In this document: positions 48,054 to 57,083 of the stretch, piece by piece | Layout: each line of letters starts with the position of its first letter | How positions within the stretch are numbered: position 1 is the first letter of the stretch | Source of the DNA: Campylobacter upsaliensis | Lineage (GTDB): Bacteria; Campylobacterota; Campylobacteria; Campylobacterales; Campylobacteraceae | Assembly (NCBI RefSeq): GCF_900637395.1 | Contig: NZ_LR134372.1 | Location: forward strand, 496,001-560,000 | DNA length: 64,000 nucleotides | Reading direction: 5' to 3' | Program-made: the position numbers and the translations under genes | The notes under the pieces: model-generated | The model's database searches: none | What the model was told of the DNA's origin: nothing | What the model saw: the letters and a program-made list of their open reading frames with translations, nothing else

Positions 48054-49559
48054 TTAGTGATAAATTTTAATCTTATATGTTTTTTTCAATTCTTCTAAAA
48101 GCTCCTGTTTTATTTCACTGCTTTTAAGAGTTTTTAGACTCGATTCTAGCATAGTTTGATATTGATTAAAATCTTGCTTGTTTGGATTTAATTTTTGCTT
48201 TTTAATACGATAAAGTATAGCTTTTGAGTCATTGATTAAAACATAAGAGCTATTTTGGTCTGTGTTAAAAACCTGCGAGAGGAAAAAGCTAAATTCAGCA
48301 TTATTTAAAATTTCATCACTAACTTTTTTGGCGTCTTTGATGGAATTTCTATCGACAAATTCTAATTCTATACCTTTAAAAGTCGGTAGGGCTTTTTGCG
48401 CTTTTTCTTCAAGGGCTTTTTGCGCTACTTCACTATAATACATCGGCAAAACTTCCGCTCTTGCTTCTTCGAAATTTTTAACACGCACAGGATTTGTTTG
48501 ATTTAAACGCAAGATTATAAAGCCATCTTTGCAAATTTTATTTTCACATTTTTGCCAAATGATAGGCTTTAAAATATCCTTATTTTTAGCCTTTGCTAAG
48601 AGTTCGAGAGGGTAATTTTGATCTTCTTCGCTAATGTTAAAATCTTTTTGAAAATCATCTTTTTGATTTCTTAAAGCGACAAATTTTTCATTAGCTAAAT
48701 TTTTTGTCTTTTCAAGGCTAAGATCTTTTATGACCATTTCTTTAGCTAATTCAAAGTCTAAAATTTTACCATCTTGGGCTTTATATTTAAATTTATTGTT
48801 TTCATTTTGGTAAAAAGCTCTAAGCTCATCTTGGGAAAAATTTGACTTTTTCGCTTCGATAAAGTAGCTAGAAAGCTCGTAACTTTTTTGTGTTTTAAAG
48901 TCGTTTTTGTGTGCTTCCCAAAGTTGTTTAAGAGCGTTTTCATCGACAGCTAAGTCTTTTTTATCAAAAGTGATTTTAGCAATTTCTAGGGCATCTTGCA
49001 TAAAATAACTTGCCGCTAACATTTGCAATTCATTTTCCTTAGCAGGGAATTCAAAAATTTTATTAAGTTTATTAAGAATAATTCTATCACCTAAAATCTG
49101 CTCATAATTTTTGGAAAGTATATTATTTTGCTTTAAAATGGCGTAGTAAATATTTTTATCAAAAATTCCATTGACATTTTGAAATTCCTCTGCCGCAGAA
49201 AGCTCCTGTATCACTTCATTTTCATTAGCCCAAAGTCCCAAATTTTTTGCAAAATTAAGTAAAAGTTTATCTTCGATAAGCGAATTAAGGGCTATATCTT
49301 TAAGACCTAATTTTTCTGCATTTTCTTCACTTAAGGCACCATTGCTGATTTGATTGTAGTAGCCATAAATTTGATTATATCTTAGATTAAATTCCACAAA
49401 AGAGATTTTTTCATTACCTACGATAGCAACGGAACTATTTCTATTTTGATTATAATCATAAGCCCCCCAGCCCACAACACCTGCTCCAACAAAGGCAATA
49501 ACGCTAATCCATATCGTTACGACTAAATACTTTTTATGGTGTTGCATCCAAGTAAGCAT
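48054..49559 (-). CDS. Membrane-anchored periplasmic foldase of the SurA/PpiD type
   Basis: 501 aa from the ATG at 49559 behind AAGGAAAAAT; a longer frame from 49574 lacks a proper site. A membrane helix near residues 13-35 (YLVVTIWISVIAFVGAGVVGWGAY) is followed by a SurA_N-type domain (GNEKISFVEFNLRYNQIY, NSLIEDKLLLNFAK). The parvulin region is divergent, so isomerase activity is uncertain. Located 10 bp before ftsA, as in C. jejuni; a role in outer-membrane protein folding is inferred. Confidence 0.8.
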   Translation of the reverse strand: MLTWMQHHKKYLVVTIWISVIAFVGAGVVGWGAYDYNQNRNSSVAIVGNEKISFVEFNLRYNQIYGYYNQISNGALSEENAEKLGLKDIALNSLIEDKLLLNFAKNLGLWANENEVIQELSAAEEFQNVNGIFDKNIYYAILKQNNILSKNYEQILGDRIILNKLNKIFEFPAKENELQMLAASYFMQDALEIAKITFDKKDLAVDENALKQLWEAHKNDFKTQKSYELSSYFIEAKKSNFSQDELRAFYQNENNKFKYKAQDGKILDFELAKEMVIKDLSLEKTKNLANEKFVALRNQKDDFQKDFNISEEDQNYPLELLAKAKNKDILKPIIWQKCENKICKDGFIILRLNQTNPVRVKNFEEARAEVLPMYYSEVAQKALEEKAQKALPTFKGIELEFVDRNSIKDAKKVSDEILNNAEFSFFLSQVFNTDQNSSYVLINDSKAILYRIKKQKLNPNKQDFNQYQTMLESSLKTLKSSEIKQELLEELKKTYKIKIYH

Positions 49560-49803
49560 ATTTTTCCTTATCATTTTTTTAAAACCTTTATTCTATCAAG
49601 TTAAGTTTTAAATAGGCTTTAATTGTAGAATATTTTGATATTTTTTATTAAATATTTAAAATTGAATTTAAAGCATAATTGAGAGAATTTTTAAGAAAAA
49701 TCAATTAAAAAGCTTTTAGTTTTTTGTTAAATTTTTGCTTGCAATTAAGATTTTATTTTGAATAGAATATTAAAATTAGGACAAAAAACCTTAAGGATAA
49801 AAT

Positions 49804-50718
49804 TTGCAAATTCCACATATTCCCGTTTTACCCAAAGAAGTTAATCATCTTTTTGAAAAGCTCAATGAAGGACTTTTTTTAGACTGCACTTTGGGTTATG
49901 GTGGTCATAGTGAAAATTTGCTTAAAATGCATCCTAATTTGCATTTAATCGCCTGCGATCAAGATGAGGAGGCATTACAATTTTCTAAAGAGCGTTTAAG
50001 AGAATTTGACACGAGAATAAAGTTGTATCACTCAAATTTTTCGCAAATTTTAGAGCGGATTGATTTGAAAAATTTAAGAGGAATTTTAGCGGACATAGGT
50101 GTTTCTTCTTTGCATTTAGATAAAGATGAAAGAGGCTTTTCATTGCGTTCAAATTTTTTAGATATGAGAATGGATAAAAGCCAATCTTTAAGTGCTTTTG
50201 ATGTGATTAACACCTACTCAAAAGAAAAACTTGCAGATATTTTTAAGATTTATGGAGAGCTAAAAGATGGAGCTTTTTTAGCGGAGAAAATCATTAAGGC
50301 TAGGGTAAAAAAGCAAATTATAAGTGCTAAGGAGCTTTGTGAAATTTTAGGTGAAACAAGGCTTAAAAATCGAAAAATTTCTCGTGCGATTTTAGCCTTT
50401 CAAGCTTTAAGAATAGAGGTTAATAAAGAGCTTGAAGTTTTGGAACTTTTTTTACAAAAGCTTGAAAAAGCACATTTGAGAGATTGTATTTTAGCTATAA
50501 TTTGCTTTCATTCTTTAGAGGATAGGATAGTAAAAAATTATTTTAAAAAATGGGCTAAAGCTTGTATTTGTGATGAAAGGGCGATTCGTTGCGAGTGCGG
50601 AGCAAATCATAATTTAGGCGAAATTTTAAGCAAAAAGCCCATTATGCCAGATAAAGAGGAGATAAAAGCTAATCCGCGTTCATCTTGTGCAAAAATGCGA
50701 GCCTTTTATTTTAAGTGA
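49804..50718 (+). CDS. rsmH: 16S rRNA (cytosine(1402)-N4)-methyltransferase
   Basis: RsmH/MraW methylates C1402 of 16S rRNA in the P site. 304 aa: HIPVLPKEV, DCTLGYGGHSE (28-38), ACDQDEEAL, ADIGVSSLHLDKDERGFS, CFHSLEDRIVKNYF and the C-terminal PIMPDKEEIKANPRSSCAKMRAF. The start is a TTG at 49804, 6 bp after AAGGA; no ATG is available near the conserved N-terminus. The 244-bp divergent gap upstream is AT-rich with no clear extra feature. Confidence 0.93.
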   Translation: MQIPHIPVLPKEVNHLFEKLNEGLFLDCTLGYGGHSENLLKMHPNLHLIACDQDEEALQFSKERLREFDTRIKLYHSNFSQILERIDLKNLRGILADIGVSSLHLDKDERGFSLRSNFLDMRMDKSQSLSAFDVINTYSKEKLADIFKIYGELKDGAFLAEKIIKARVKKQIISAKELCEILGETRLKNRKISRAILAFQALRIEVNKELEVLELFLQKLEKAHLRDCILAIICFHSLEDRIVKNYFKKWAKACICDERAIRCECGANHNLGEILSKKPIMPDKEEIKANPRSSCAKMRAFYFK

Positions 50719-50724
50719 GTTAGG

Positions 50725-51612
50725 ATGCTAGAGGAAGATTTTTTAAAAGAAAAGCAAAATATACGCCAAAAAATGCTTAAATATTCACGAGCTATGACTC
50801 GGGGAATTCCTATGGATGAGGAGCTTAAAAAAGAAATTTCTAGTGATGATATTTTAAGAAGGCGTGTGAAAAATAAGTGTCAAAATTTATTTGATGATGA
50901 ATTGTTTGAGACAAATTCATCGAAAAAATCAAATATCTATCTTAAAGAAGACTTAATTAATGTAAGATTAGAGGAAAAACAGCCTTTAAGCTCGCGATTT
51001 TTTGTCTATTTTAAGCAAAAAAAGAAGCAAAAAAATGAAAGCAAAAAAGAAAAGCCCGAAAAAAAGAAAAGCCTTATTTTTAATTTTAAAAAATTTAAAA
51101 AAGCGGAGAAAGAGCTTAAAAAAAAGCCTTTAGAGCAAGTTGTTACCACAAAAACTTCCACTTTAAATTCAAGTCAAAATCCTCTCCTTAAAGACAAAAA
51201 GCCCCAGTCAAAAATACCACTTGAAAAAGAAAATCCTCCCAAAAAGCTAGAAATTAAAGAGGAAAAAAAGCCCTTAGATATTAAAACCTTTCAGCCACAA
51301 ACAGAGCCTTTAAAAGAGCCACAAAATGAAAGCATAGAGGCTAAAGATACTCTACTTGAAGGCTTTAGCAAGGCTACAAAAGAGGAGAGAAATTTAAATG
51401 CAAATCATTTGCTTTTTGCGAGTTTATTTTTAAGTTTTGCTTTATTTTTGTTTGTTCCGCAAATTTATATACGCAATCAAATTTATTATTTAAGCAGGGA
51501 AATCGCTACATTAAAAGCGGAAGAAAGTGTGTTAAATGAAGAAAATAAAGAGCTTAAAAGACGCTTAGAAAATCGGCGTTTTCAAAATCAAATTTTAGAT
51601 TATTTAGAGTGA
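50725..51612 (+). CDS. Single-pass membrane protein, candidate FtsL with long basic N-terminus
   Basis: 295 aa, 6 bp after rsmH. Residues 1-225 are soluble and strongly basic and Lys/Pro-rich (many KK runs, 95-190). One membrane helix (about 228-247) is followed by a short coiled coil (251-290; LSREIATLKAEESVLNEENK) ending LDYLE. In most bacteria ftsL lies directly after mraW/rsmH and has exactly a helix plus leucine zipper, but with a short cytoplasmic part. Position and topology support FtsL; the sequence alone does not prove it. Overlaps the convergent gene by 13 bp. Confidence 0.7.
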   Translation: MLEEDFLKEKQNIRQKMLKYSRAMTRGIPMDEELKKEISSDDILRRRVKNKCQNLFDDELFETNSSKKSNIYLKEDLINVRLEEKQPLSSRFFVYFKQKKKQKNESKKEKPEKKKSLIFNFKKFKKAEKELKKKPLEQVVTTKTSTLNSSQNPLLKDKKPQSKIPLEKENPPKKLEIKEEKKPLDIKTFQPQTEPLKEPQNESIEAKDTLLEGFSKATKEERNLNANHLLFASLFLSFALFLFVPQIYIRNQIYYLSREIATLKAEESVLNEENKELKRRLENRRFQNQILDYLE

Positions 51613-52097
51613 TAATGGACGATTTTTTCAAGCACATATTGCTCAAGGGCGTTTTTAGAGACTTCTTCTTCTAGGGCTTGTTTATAAATTTCTTCTACGA
51701 TTTTGGAATATTTTTCATAGCTAAAGCAGGGGAAGTGATTTTGCCACGCTTTTAAAATGAGCTTTTTTGACATTATTTTTCTTATGTAAAGTTTAAAAAT
51801 GTCAAAGCCTATAAAGACAAAAGCTGTTACTAAAACCGCACTAATAATGCTGATATGAAAGTCTAAAAGCGTGAAAAAATAATGCGTTATTACAAGTAGA
51901 GGCAGTAAAATCACAAGGCATAAAATTCCATAATAAAAATAAGCATTGAGTGTTTTAATTTTAAAATTGAGTTTGGCAGGGTCTATAAGCATACCTTCAT
52001 TAAATAAAACATTTGCTTCTAGTAAATCTCTCAAAAGCACAGGATGTTTAGAAATTTTAAAAAGAAAATTGAGACTAAAATTTTTAAATTTTTTCAT
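51600..52097 (-). CDS. Small membrane protein of unknown function
   Basis: 165 aa with two adjacent membrane helices (roughly 53-75 and 80-105) and soluble basic ends; the C-terminal part is helical (YSKIVEEIYKQALEEEVSKNALEQYVLEKIV). No family recognised. Divergent from the transaminase gene and convergent, with overlap, with the FtsL candidate. Confidence 0.7.
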   Translation of the reverse strand: MKKFKNFSLNFLFKISKHPVLLRDLLEANVLFNEGMLIDPAKLNFKIKTLNAYFYYGILCLVILLPLLVITHYFFTLLDFHISIISAVLVTAFVFIGFDIFKLYIRKIMSKKLILKAWQNHFPCFSYEKYSKIVEEIYKQALEEEVSKNALEQYVLEKIVHYHSK

Positions 52098-52148
52098 TTT
52101 TGCTTCTTTTTGATATTAAATTTGGCGTATTTTAGCATAAATTTGGAG

Positions 52149-52154
52149 TATAAT
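52149..52154 (+). promoter_or_regulatory. -10 box for the D-amino acid transaminase gene
   Basis: TATAAT 20 bp before the ATG at 52174. Confidence 0.45.
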
Positions 52155-52173
52155 TTAGCAAAAAAGGCTTTGA

Positions 52174-53037
52174 ATGATGCAAGAAAAAGAGATTGTTTTT
52201 TTAAATGGAGAATTTTTACACAAAGATCAGGCTAAAATTAGCATTTTTGATAGGGGTTTTATTTTTGGCGATGGGATTTATGAAGTTGTGCCTATTGTTT
52301 TTTCTAAAATGGTCGATAAGGAGGAATTTTGGCAGAGATTTGAGAGAAGCTTGGGGGCGATTAAGCTTAGTTTGCCTTACAAAAAAGAGGAATTTGAAGA
52401 TATTTTAAAAGATTTGATTGCTAAAAATTCCTTAAAAGAAGGCGGAGTTTATATGCAAATAACCAGAGGCGTGGCGTCTAGGGAATTTAGCTTTGTGAAA
52501 AATCTTAAGCCTACTATTATGGCTTTTGCTTTTGAGTGCAGTGTTTTAAAGAGCGAATTTGAAGAGGGGGTGAGTGTGATTAGTGTGCCTGATTTGCGTT
52601 GGAAGAGGCGTGATATAAAAGCCATATCCCTTTTAGCACAGTGCTATGCTAAAGAACAAGCCGTTGAGGCTGGGGCATTTGAGGCTTTTATGATAGAAGA
52701 TGGTAAGGTTAATGAAGCTTCAAGTGCTTCTGCTTTTATCATTAAAGATCAAACTCTCATTACTAAACCTTTTTCAAACGCTATTTTGCCGGGTATTAGA
52801 CGATTAAATATCCTCAAATTTGCTAAAGAGCTTGGCTTAAAAATCGAACAAAGAGCCTTTAGTATGCAAGAAGTCTATGAGGCTGATGAAGTCTTTATCT
52901 CAGCAGCCACACTTTTGCTTCTTAGCGTGGTAAAAGCGGATGGAAAGCTTATAAATGGCGGAAAGGTGGGCAAATATGTCCCAAAACTTAGAGCTAAATA
53001 TATCGAAAAAATCACAAAGGAGGCTTTAGCCCAGTAA
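52174..53037 (+). CDS. D-amino acid transaminase (class IV, PLP)
   Basis: 287 aa (ATG 52174; an ATG one codon later is equally possible). Fold type IV motifs: SIFDRGFIFGDGIYEV (23-38), catalytic lysine in RRDIKAISLLAQC (K149), and NEASSASAFII (E181). RGFIFGDG and DLRWKRRDIK resemble D-alanine aminotransferase more than IlvE or PabC. Such an enzyme makes D-glutamate/D-alanine for the cell wall from D-amino acids. Branched-chain or ADC lyase activity cannot be excluded. Its end overlaps the convergent NlpC/P60 gene by 26 bp. Confidence 0.85.
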   Translation: MMQEKEIVFLNGEFLHKDQAKISIFDRGFIFGDGIYEVVPIVFSKMVDKEEFWQRFERSLGAIKLSLPYKKEEFEDILKDLIAKNSLKEGGVYMQITRGVASREFSFVKNLKPTIMAFAFECSVLKSEFEEGVSVISVPDLRWKRRDIKAISLLAQCYAKEQAVEAGAFEAFMIEDGKVNEASSASAFIIKDQTLITKPFSNAILPGIRRLNILKFAKELGLKIEQRAFSMQEVYEADEVFISAATLLLLSVVKADGKLINGGKVGKYVPKLRAKYIEKITKEALAQ

Positions 53038-54349
53038 GATAATCGCTAAGCTCTAAAGCTTCATAATCGCTAAGTTCTAAAAAGCTAAGGTGTGAGAGTT
53101 TGCTAAGGAGTAAATTTTCTTTTGGAATTTGATTTTTGCCTATTTCTAGGCTTGTGAAGACGCTTTGTCCTATTAAAAGTCTTTGCTTTTCATCTAAACG
53201 CAAGCCCCAAATGCTATGTAATGCTACGCTTTTATGGTCGATTTCTCCTGCATAAAGCATAATGTGTCCTCTCATATAAAGAAGCGTTGCATAAGGCTTT
53301 GCGAAGCGTTTTAAAACCGCCTTTTTTTCTTCATTGCTTAAAAAACTAATATCGAAATTTTTAAAGCTTTTATTTTGAGCTAAAGAATTTCGCGGTAAAT
53401 AAATTCCAAAAGCCGCGAAAATATCTCTTAAAAATAAGGAGCAATCACGCTCATAATCATACCCGCCCCAGCCATAAGGTAAAGCCAAAAGCTCGGCGAC
53501 TTGGTTTTTTAAATTGACTTCATTTAATTTTAGCGGAAAAGGCGAAGCGATTTTTTTGGCGATTTTATATTTTCTAGCGCCTATTTTTCCATAATAATGT
53601 GTCGCATCGCTTTTGTAATAAGGATACAATGCTCCCATTCTCGTTTCAAAAAAGAATTGTCCTCTTTCATCTAAAATAGGCATTTTTTCTTTAAGTGGGG
53701 TGATGAAATTGAGCTTTTCATAAATTTTAGCTCTTCTATCGTCAAAAAGTTCTAAATTTTTTCTCTCCACAAAGCCAAAGCCACTTTCACTCATCACAAA
53801 AGCATAGCGTTTATCTAAACTCAAATGCGAGATCAAAACGGCACTTCCAGCATTTAAAACAGAATCGCTTGCATAATCAAAGGGAATTCCCTCCCCTTGT
53901 AAAAAAGGATTTTTCAAAATCGCTTTTTGAGTGGGGAAATTTTTTAAAATGCTATTTTGCACGACTAGGGCTTTTTGATTGAGTGAATTTAGGGCTTTGA
54001 TGTTGGCATTTTTGATTTGAGTGTTGAACCACGAAAGGGGGATTTTTTGTTTATTGAAAAAATAATAATTTCCGCTTTTATATCCGCTAAAAGACCAAAA
54101 TAAATTCGTATTTTTAAATTGTTTAAAATGACTATGCCAAGGGGCAAAAAAGGCTGTTTTGAATTTTTGCGGATTAGTTTTTATGGTGCTATTTAGAGCG
54201 GGAAGCATACTTAAATTTTGTTCAAATTCTAGGGTAGCATAAGGGGAATTGACTTTTTGTAAGCTTTGATTTTCTAAAGGTTTTTGAGGGGCTTTGTGAG
54301 TGGAGCAAGCCATAAATAAAAAAGCTACAAAACACAAAATATAACGCAT
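53012..54349 (-). CDS. NlpC/P60 lipoprotein, peptidoglycan endopeptidase
   Basis: 445 aa. Signal peptide with lipobox LFMAC (Cys15). SH3-like regions (WFNTQ..., GSAVLISHLSLDKRYAFVMSE, MGALYPYYKSDAT) precede a C-terminal NlpC/P60 domain: LLALPYGWGGYDYERDCSLF with catalytic Cys303 and RGHIMLYAG with His362. The layout matches N_NLPC_P60/SH3/NLPC_P60 enzymes that cut peptide stems between D-Glu and mDAP. Cell-shape or wall-recycling role is inferred from family. Confidence 0.88.
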   Translation of the reverse strand: MRYILCFVAFLFMACSTHKAPQKPLENQSLQKVNSPYATLEFEQNLSMLPALNSTIKTNPQKFKTAFFAPWHSHFKQFKNTNLFWSFSGYKSGNYYFFNKQKIPLSWFNTQIKNANIKALNSLNQKALVVQNSILKNFPTQKAILKNPFLQGEGIPFDYASDSVLNAGSAVLISHLSLDKRYAFVMSESGFGFVERKNLELFDDRRAKIYEKLNFITPLKEKMPILDERGQFFFETRMGALYPYYKSDATHYYGKIGARKYKIAKKIASPFPLKLNEVNLKNQVAELLALPYGWGGYDYERDCSLFLRDIFAAFGIYLPRNSLAQNKSFKNFDISFLSNEEKKAVLKRFAKPYATLLYMRGHIMLYAGEIDHKSVALHSIWGLRLDEKQRLLIGQSVFTSLEIGKNQIPKENLLLSKLSHLSFLELSDYEALELSDYLTGLKPPL

Positions 54350-54373
54350 AATAAACCTTTTACAAAAAATAGT

Positions 54374-54379
54374 TATAAT
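54374..54379 (+). promoter_or_regulatory. -10 box for the helicase gene
   Basis: TATAAT 20 bp before the ATG at 54399, with AAGGAAAT as ribosome binding site. Confidence 0.45.
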
Positions 54380-54398
54380 TATACTTTAAGGAAATATA

Positions 54399-55721
54399 AT
54401 GCTTGATAAATTAGAAAAAATTTTACAAGATCGTAATGTTTTTTTAAGTGGTGGGGCTGGTGTTGGCAAGAGTTTTTTAACAAATCAACTCAAATTTTCT
54501 TATAGAAAACAAAATAAAAAACTCGTAGCTTTAGGCTCTAGTGCTTTGAGTGCTTTTAATGTAGGCGGAGTTACTTTGCATAGCTTTTTTTGTTTAGGGC
54601 GAATGGAAAATTTTGAGGATTTGAAAAATTATGATAGATTGCAAAAAAATAAGCTAAAAAAGCTTGAAAAAGTGCTTTCTAAACTCGATTTAATTATTGT
54701 TGATGAAATCTCTATGGTAAGTGCGACTATTTTTGATATGGTAGCGTTAAGGCTTAAAAATTCAGGCTTTTCTGGGAAAATTTTGCTTGTGGGCGATTTT
54801 TTCCAGTTGCCCCCTGTGGTTAAAGAAAAGCAAAATTCTCTATTTGTCAATACTTACTACGCTTTTGCTTCGCTTTTTTGGGAGGAATTAAGGCTTAAAA
54901 ATGTCAAACTTTCCGTGCCAAAACGAACAGATAATGCCGAATTTTATGAGCATTTATCGCTCTTGCGTGAGGGTTATTTAAGCGAACAAACGCTTGATTA
55001 TTTTGAAAAAATGCTTATTAAAACTTGGGATTTAGAAACTTTAGATGATGGTTTTACTTTGCTTTGCGGGATTAATAAGAGGGTTAATGCAATCAATGAG
55101 CAAAAATTAGCCAAAATCAACGCACCCCTATTAAATTTCAAGGCTAAATTTGAAAAAAAAGATGAAAATTTAAGCGATGGACAATTTATGGCGTGGGTGA
55201 GTGGGCTTGGGATTTTGGAGGAGCTTAAGATAAAAGTGGGTGCTAGAATTATTTTTTGTATGAATAATTTTGAGCAAAATTATTATAATGGCGAGCAAGG
55301 AATTATCGAAGATATTGTGGAAGATGAGCGAGGAATTTTATTGCAAATTATGAAAAATAACGGACAAATGATACTTTTAGAGCCTTATATTTTTGAGCTT
55401 AGCGAATTTAAAGAGGAGGGCGAGGATCTTGATTTAAACATTAGAGCTAGTGTGGTGCAGTATCCCATAAAATTAGCTTATGCGATTACAATTCACAAAT
55501 CGCAAGGAATGAGTATAGAAAAGCTTGTGTGTGATATTGACCATATTTTTGAAAATGGACAGCTTTATGTGGCACTTTCAAGAGCGACTAATCCTCAAAG
55601 TCTTAAAATTTTATATTCTAAAAATTGGGATTTTAGAAGCTATTTTGAAAAAGCGTTAAAATTTGATGAAAATGTAAGTTGTTTTTATAAAGAAAATGAT
55701 TTTATTGATTTGGAATTGTAA
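54399..55721 (+). CDS. Pif1/RecD-like superfamily 1B helicase
   Basis: 440 aa. Walker A SGGAGVGKS (17-25), Walker B VDEISMV, motif III LLVGDFFQLPPV, and C-terminal AYAITIHKSQGMSIEK and LYVALSRAT. This order and length fit bacterial Pif1-like 5'-3' helicases acting on D-loops, G-quadruplexes or R-loops; no exonuclease domain is attached. A small exported-protein gene follows after 12 bp. Confidence 0.9.
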   Translation: MLDKLEKILQDRNVFLSGGAGVGKSFLTNQLKFSYRKQNKKLVALGSSALSAFNVGGVTLHSFFCLGRMENFEDLKNYDRLQKNKLKKLEKVLSKLDLIIVDEISMVSATIFDMVALRLKNSGFSGKILLVGDFFQLPPVVKEKQNSLFVNTYYAFASLFWEELRLKNVKLSVPKRTDNAEFYEHLSLLREGYLSEQTLDYFEKMLIKTWDLETLDDGFTLLCGINKRVNAINEQKLAKINAPLLNFKAKFEKKDENLSDGQFMAWVSGLGILEELKIKVGARIIFCMNNFEQNYYNGEQGIIEDIVEDERGILLQIMKNNGQMILLEPYIFELSEFKEEGEDLDLNIRASVVQYPIKLAYAITIHKSQGMSIEKLVCDIDHIFENGQLYVALSRATNPQSLKILYSKNWDFRSYFEKALKFDENVSCFYKENDFIDLEL

Positions 55722-55733
55722 AGAGGAGTTAAA

Positions 55734-56420
55734 ATGAAAAAATTCATATTGCTTTTAATTTCATTTTTATTTTTAAAGGCTGAAGTGGTAGAACTTGAGA
55801 AATTAAGAACAGAACTTTACTCAAAAAGTGGGGCAAATGTGCTTAAAAAAATAGAAATAAGCCTAGAATTTGAGGGGAAAAATCTTAAGGCAAATGAAAA
55901 AAAACTTATCGATAGTGTTAATACGGTCATTTCCGGCTTTTTTTACGAAGATATTTTCACGGAACTTGGTAAGAATAATTTTAAAAAAACTTTAAGTAAA
56001 TTTGCGGATAAAAAATATAAAATTAAACTTAATGACATTTATATTTTATCTTTGAGTGGGGTGGAGAAATTTGACATTGAAGAATTTAAGCGTTTTTTAG
56101 AAAGCACAGATACAAAGAATTTAAAAGAAGAGGTTAAGGAAAGTGTGAAAGATTTGCAAAATGCACCAAAGCTTGAAATTCCTAAGGTGCAAGTGCCACA
56201 AATTGAAACAAATTTGAGTCAGCAAAATGATAATTTATCTCTGCCAAAACTCTTTGAAAATTTAAATGAAGATGAAGAAAAGCAAGAAGATGAAAGGATT
56301 GACCCTAAGCTTTTTGAGCTTTCTAAAAGCATCGAGGAAGAGATAAAAAAAGGCTTAAGCCTTGATAATAATACGACAGGTTTTGAGCTAAAACTCGATG
56401 AAAATACTACGCAAAATTAG
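55734..56420 (+). CDS. Exported protein with FliL-like domain
   Basis: 228 aa. Signal peptide MKKFILLLISFLFLKA, then a domain of about 85 residues (KKIEISLEFEG...IKLNDIYILSLSG) that resembles FliL: beta strand, long helix, beta strand ending in I-Y-I. The C-terminal 100 residues are polar and acidic with no clear fold. FliL stabilises stators of the flagellar motor, but this protein lacks a conventional FliL N-terminus, so the link is tentative. It ends in a 4-bp tail-to-tail overlap with lolA. Confidence 0.7.
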   Translation: MKKFILLLISFLFLKAEVVELEKLRTELYSKSGANVLKKIEISLEFEGKNLKANEKKLIDSVNTVISGFFYEDIFTELGKNNFKKTLSKFADKKYKIKLNDIYILSLSGVEKFDIEEFKRFLESTDTKNLKEEVKESVKDLQNAPKLEIPKVQVPQIETNLSQQNDNLSLPKLFENLNEDEEKQEDERIDPKLFELSKSIEEEIKKGLSLDNNTTGFELKLDENTTQN

Positions 56421-56923
56421 CGTAAGATATCGTAATTTTGCGGAAATTTTGGTTTGAAAATTTGAGAATTGATTTTGGTATTTTTTTGAGGCTTATGAAG
56501 TGTGATAAGCACTTTATTTTCAAATTCATCGGTGTATTGTATGCTTTTGACTTCATCATTAAAAAGCGTGATAAAATAATCGACATTTTCATAATTAGCC
56601 TTAAGTTTATTAGGCGTTATTTCTTTGGCTTGTTTAAAAATGGCATTTAAATTTGGGATTTTTTCAAGTCTTGCAAAGCTCACTTGCTCCAAATCGTGCT
56701 CGACTATGACAATTTCATTTTTATTAATATAAATTTCTTTTTTACTTGGACTTTCATACGACCAAAAGGCTCTATCCTTTTCTAAAACAAAATGTCCCTT
56801 ATAGTCAAATTGACTATTTTTAGAACTCACACTTTGAGTAAATTTGCTTGTGTAATTTTCATAATTTAAATCATAAGCAAAAACGAAACCGCAAATTAGA
56901 CTTAAAAGGATAAAAAATTTCAT
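56417..56923 (-). CDS. lolA: Outer-membrane lipoprotein carrier LolA
   Basis: Periplasmic carrier that takes lipoproteins from LolCDE to the outer membrane. 168 aa with signal peptide MKFFILLSLICGFVFA and the LolA beta fold: YTSKFTQSVSS, FDYKGHFVLEKDRAFWSYESPSKKEIYINKN (spread over 40-70), VEHDLEQV. A very strong AAGGAGG lies before the ATG. The partner permease (LolC/E-like) is at 62.6 kb. Confidence 0.88.
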   Translation of the reverse strand: MKFFILLSLICGFVFAYDLNYENYTSKFTQSVSSKNSQFDYKGHFVLEKDRAFWSYESPSKKEIYINKNEIVIVEHDLEQVSFARLEKIPNLNAIFKQAKEITPNKLKANYENVDYFITLFNDEVKSIQYTDEFENKVLITLHKPQKNTKINSQIFKPKFPQNYDILR

Positions 56924-57043
56924 CTTACCTCCTTAATTTTTAGGCGATTTTAATGAAACTTGGTTAATAAAAGCCTTTGGCAATTATTTAAAATATGCTT
57001 TAAGTTTGCCTTATGATGTGCGTTAAATTTAACAATTAATCGT

Positions 57044-57049
57044 TATAAT
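57044..57049 (+). promoter_or_regulatory. -10 box for secA
   Basis: TATAAT 34 bp before the secA ATG; AAAAAGG precedes the start. Confidence 0.5.
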
Positions 57050-57083
57050 TACGCTTTAAAATAAAATAATAAAAAGGTTTCAA

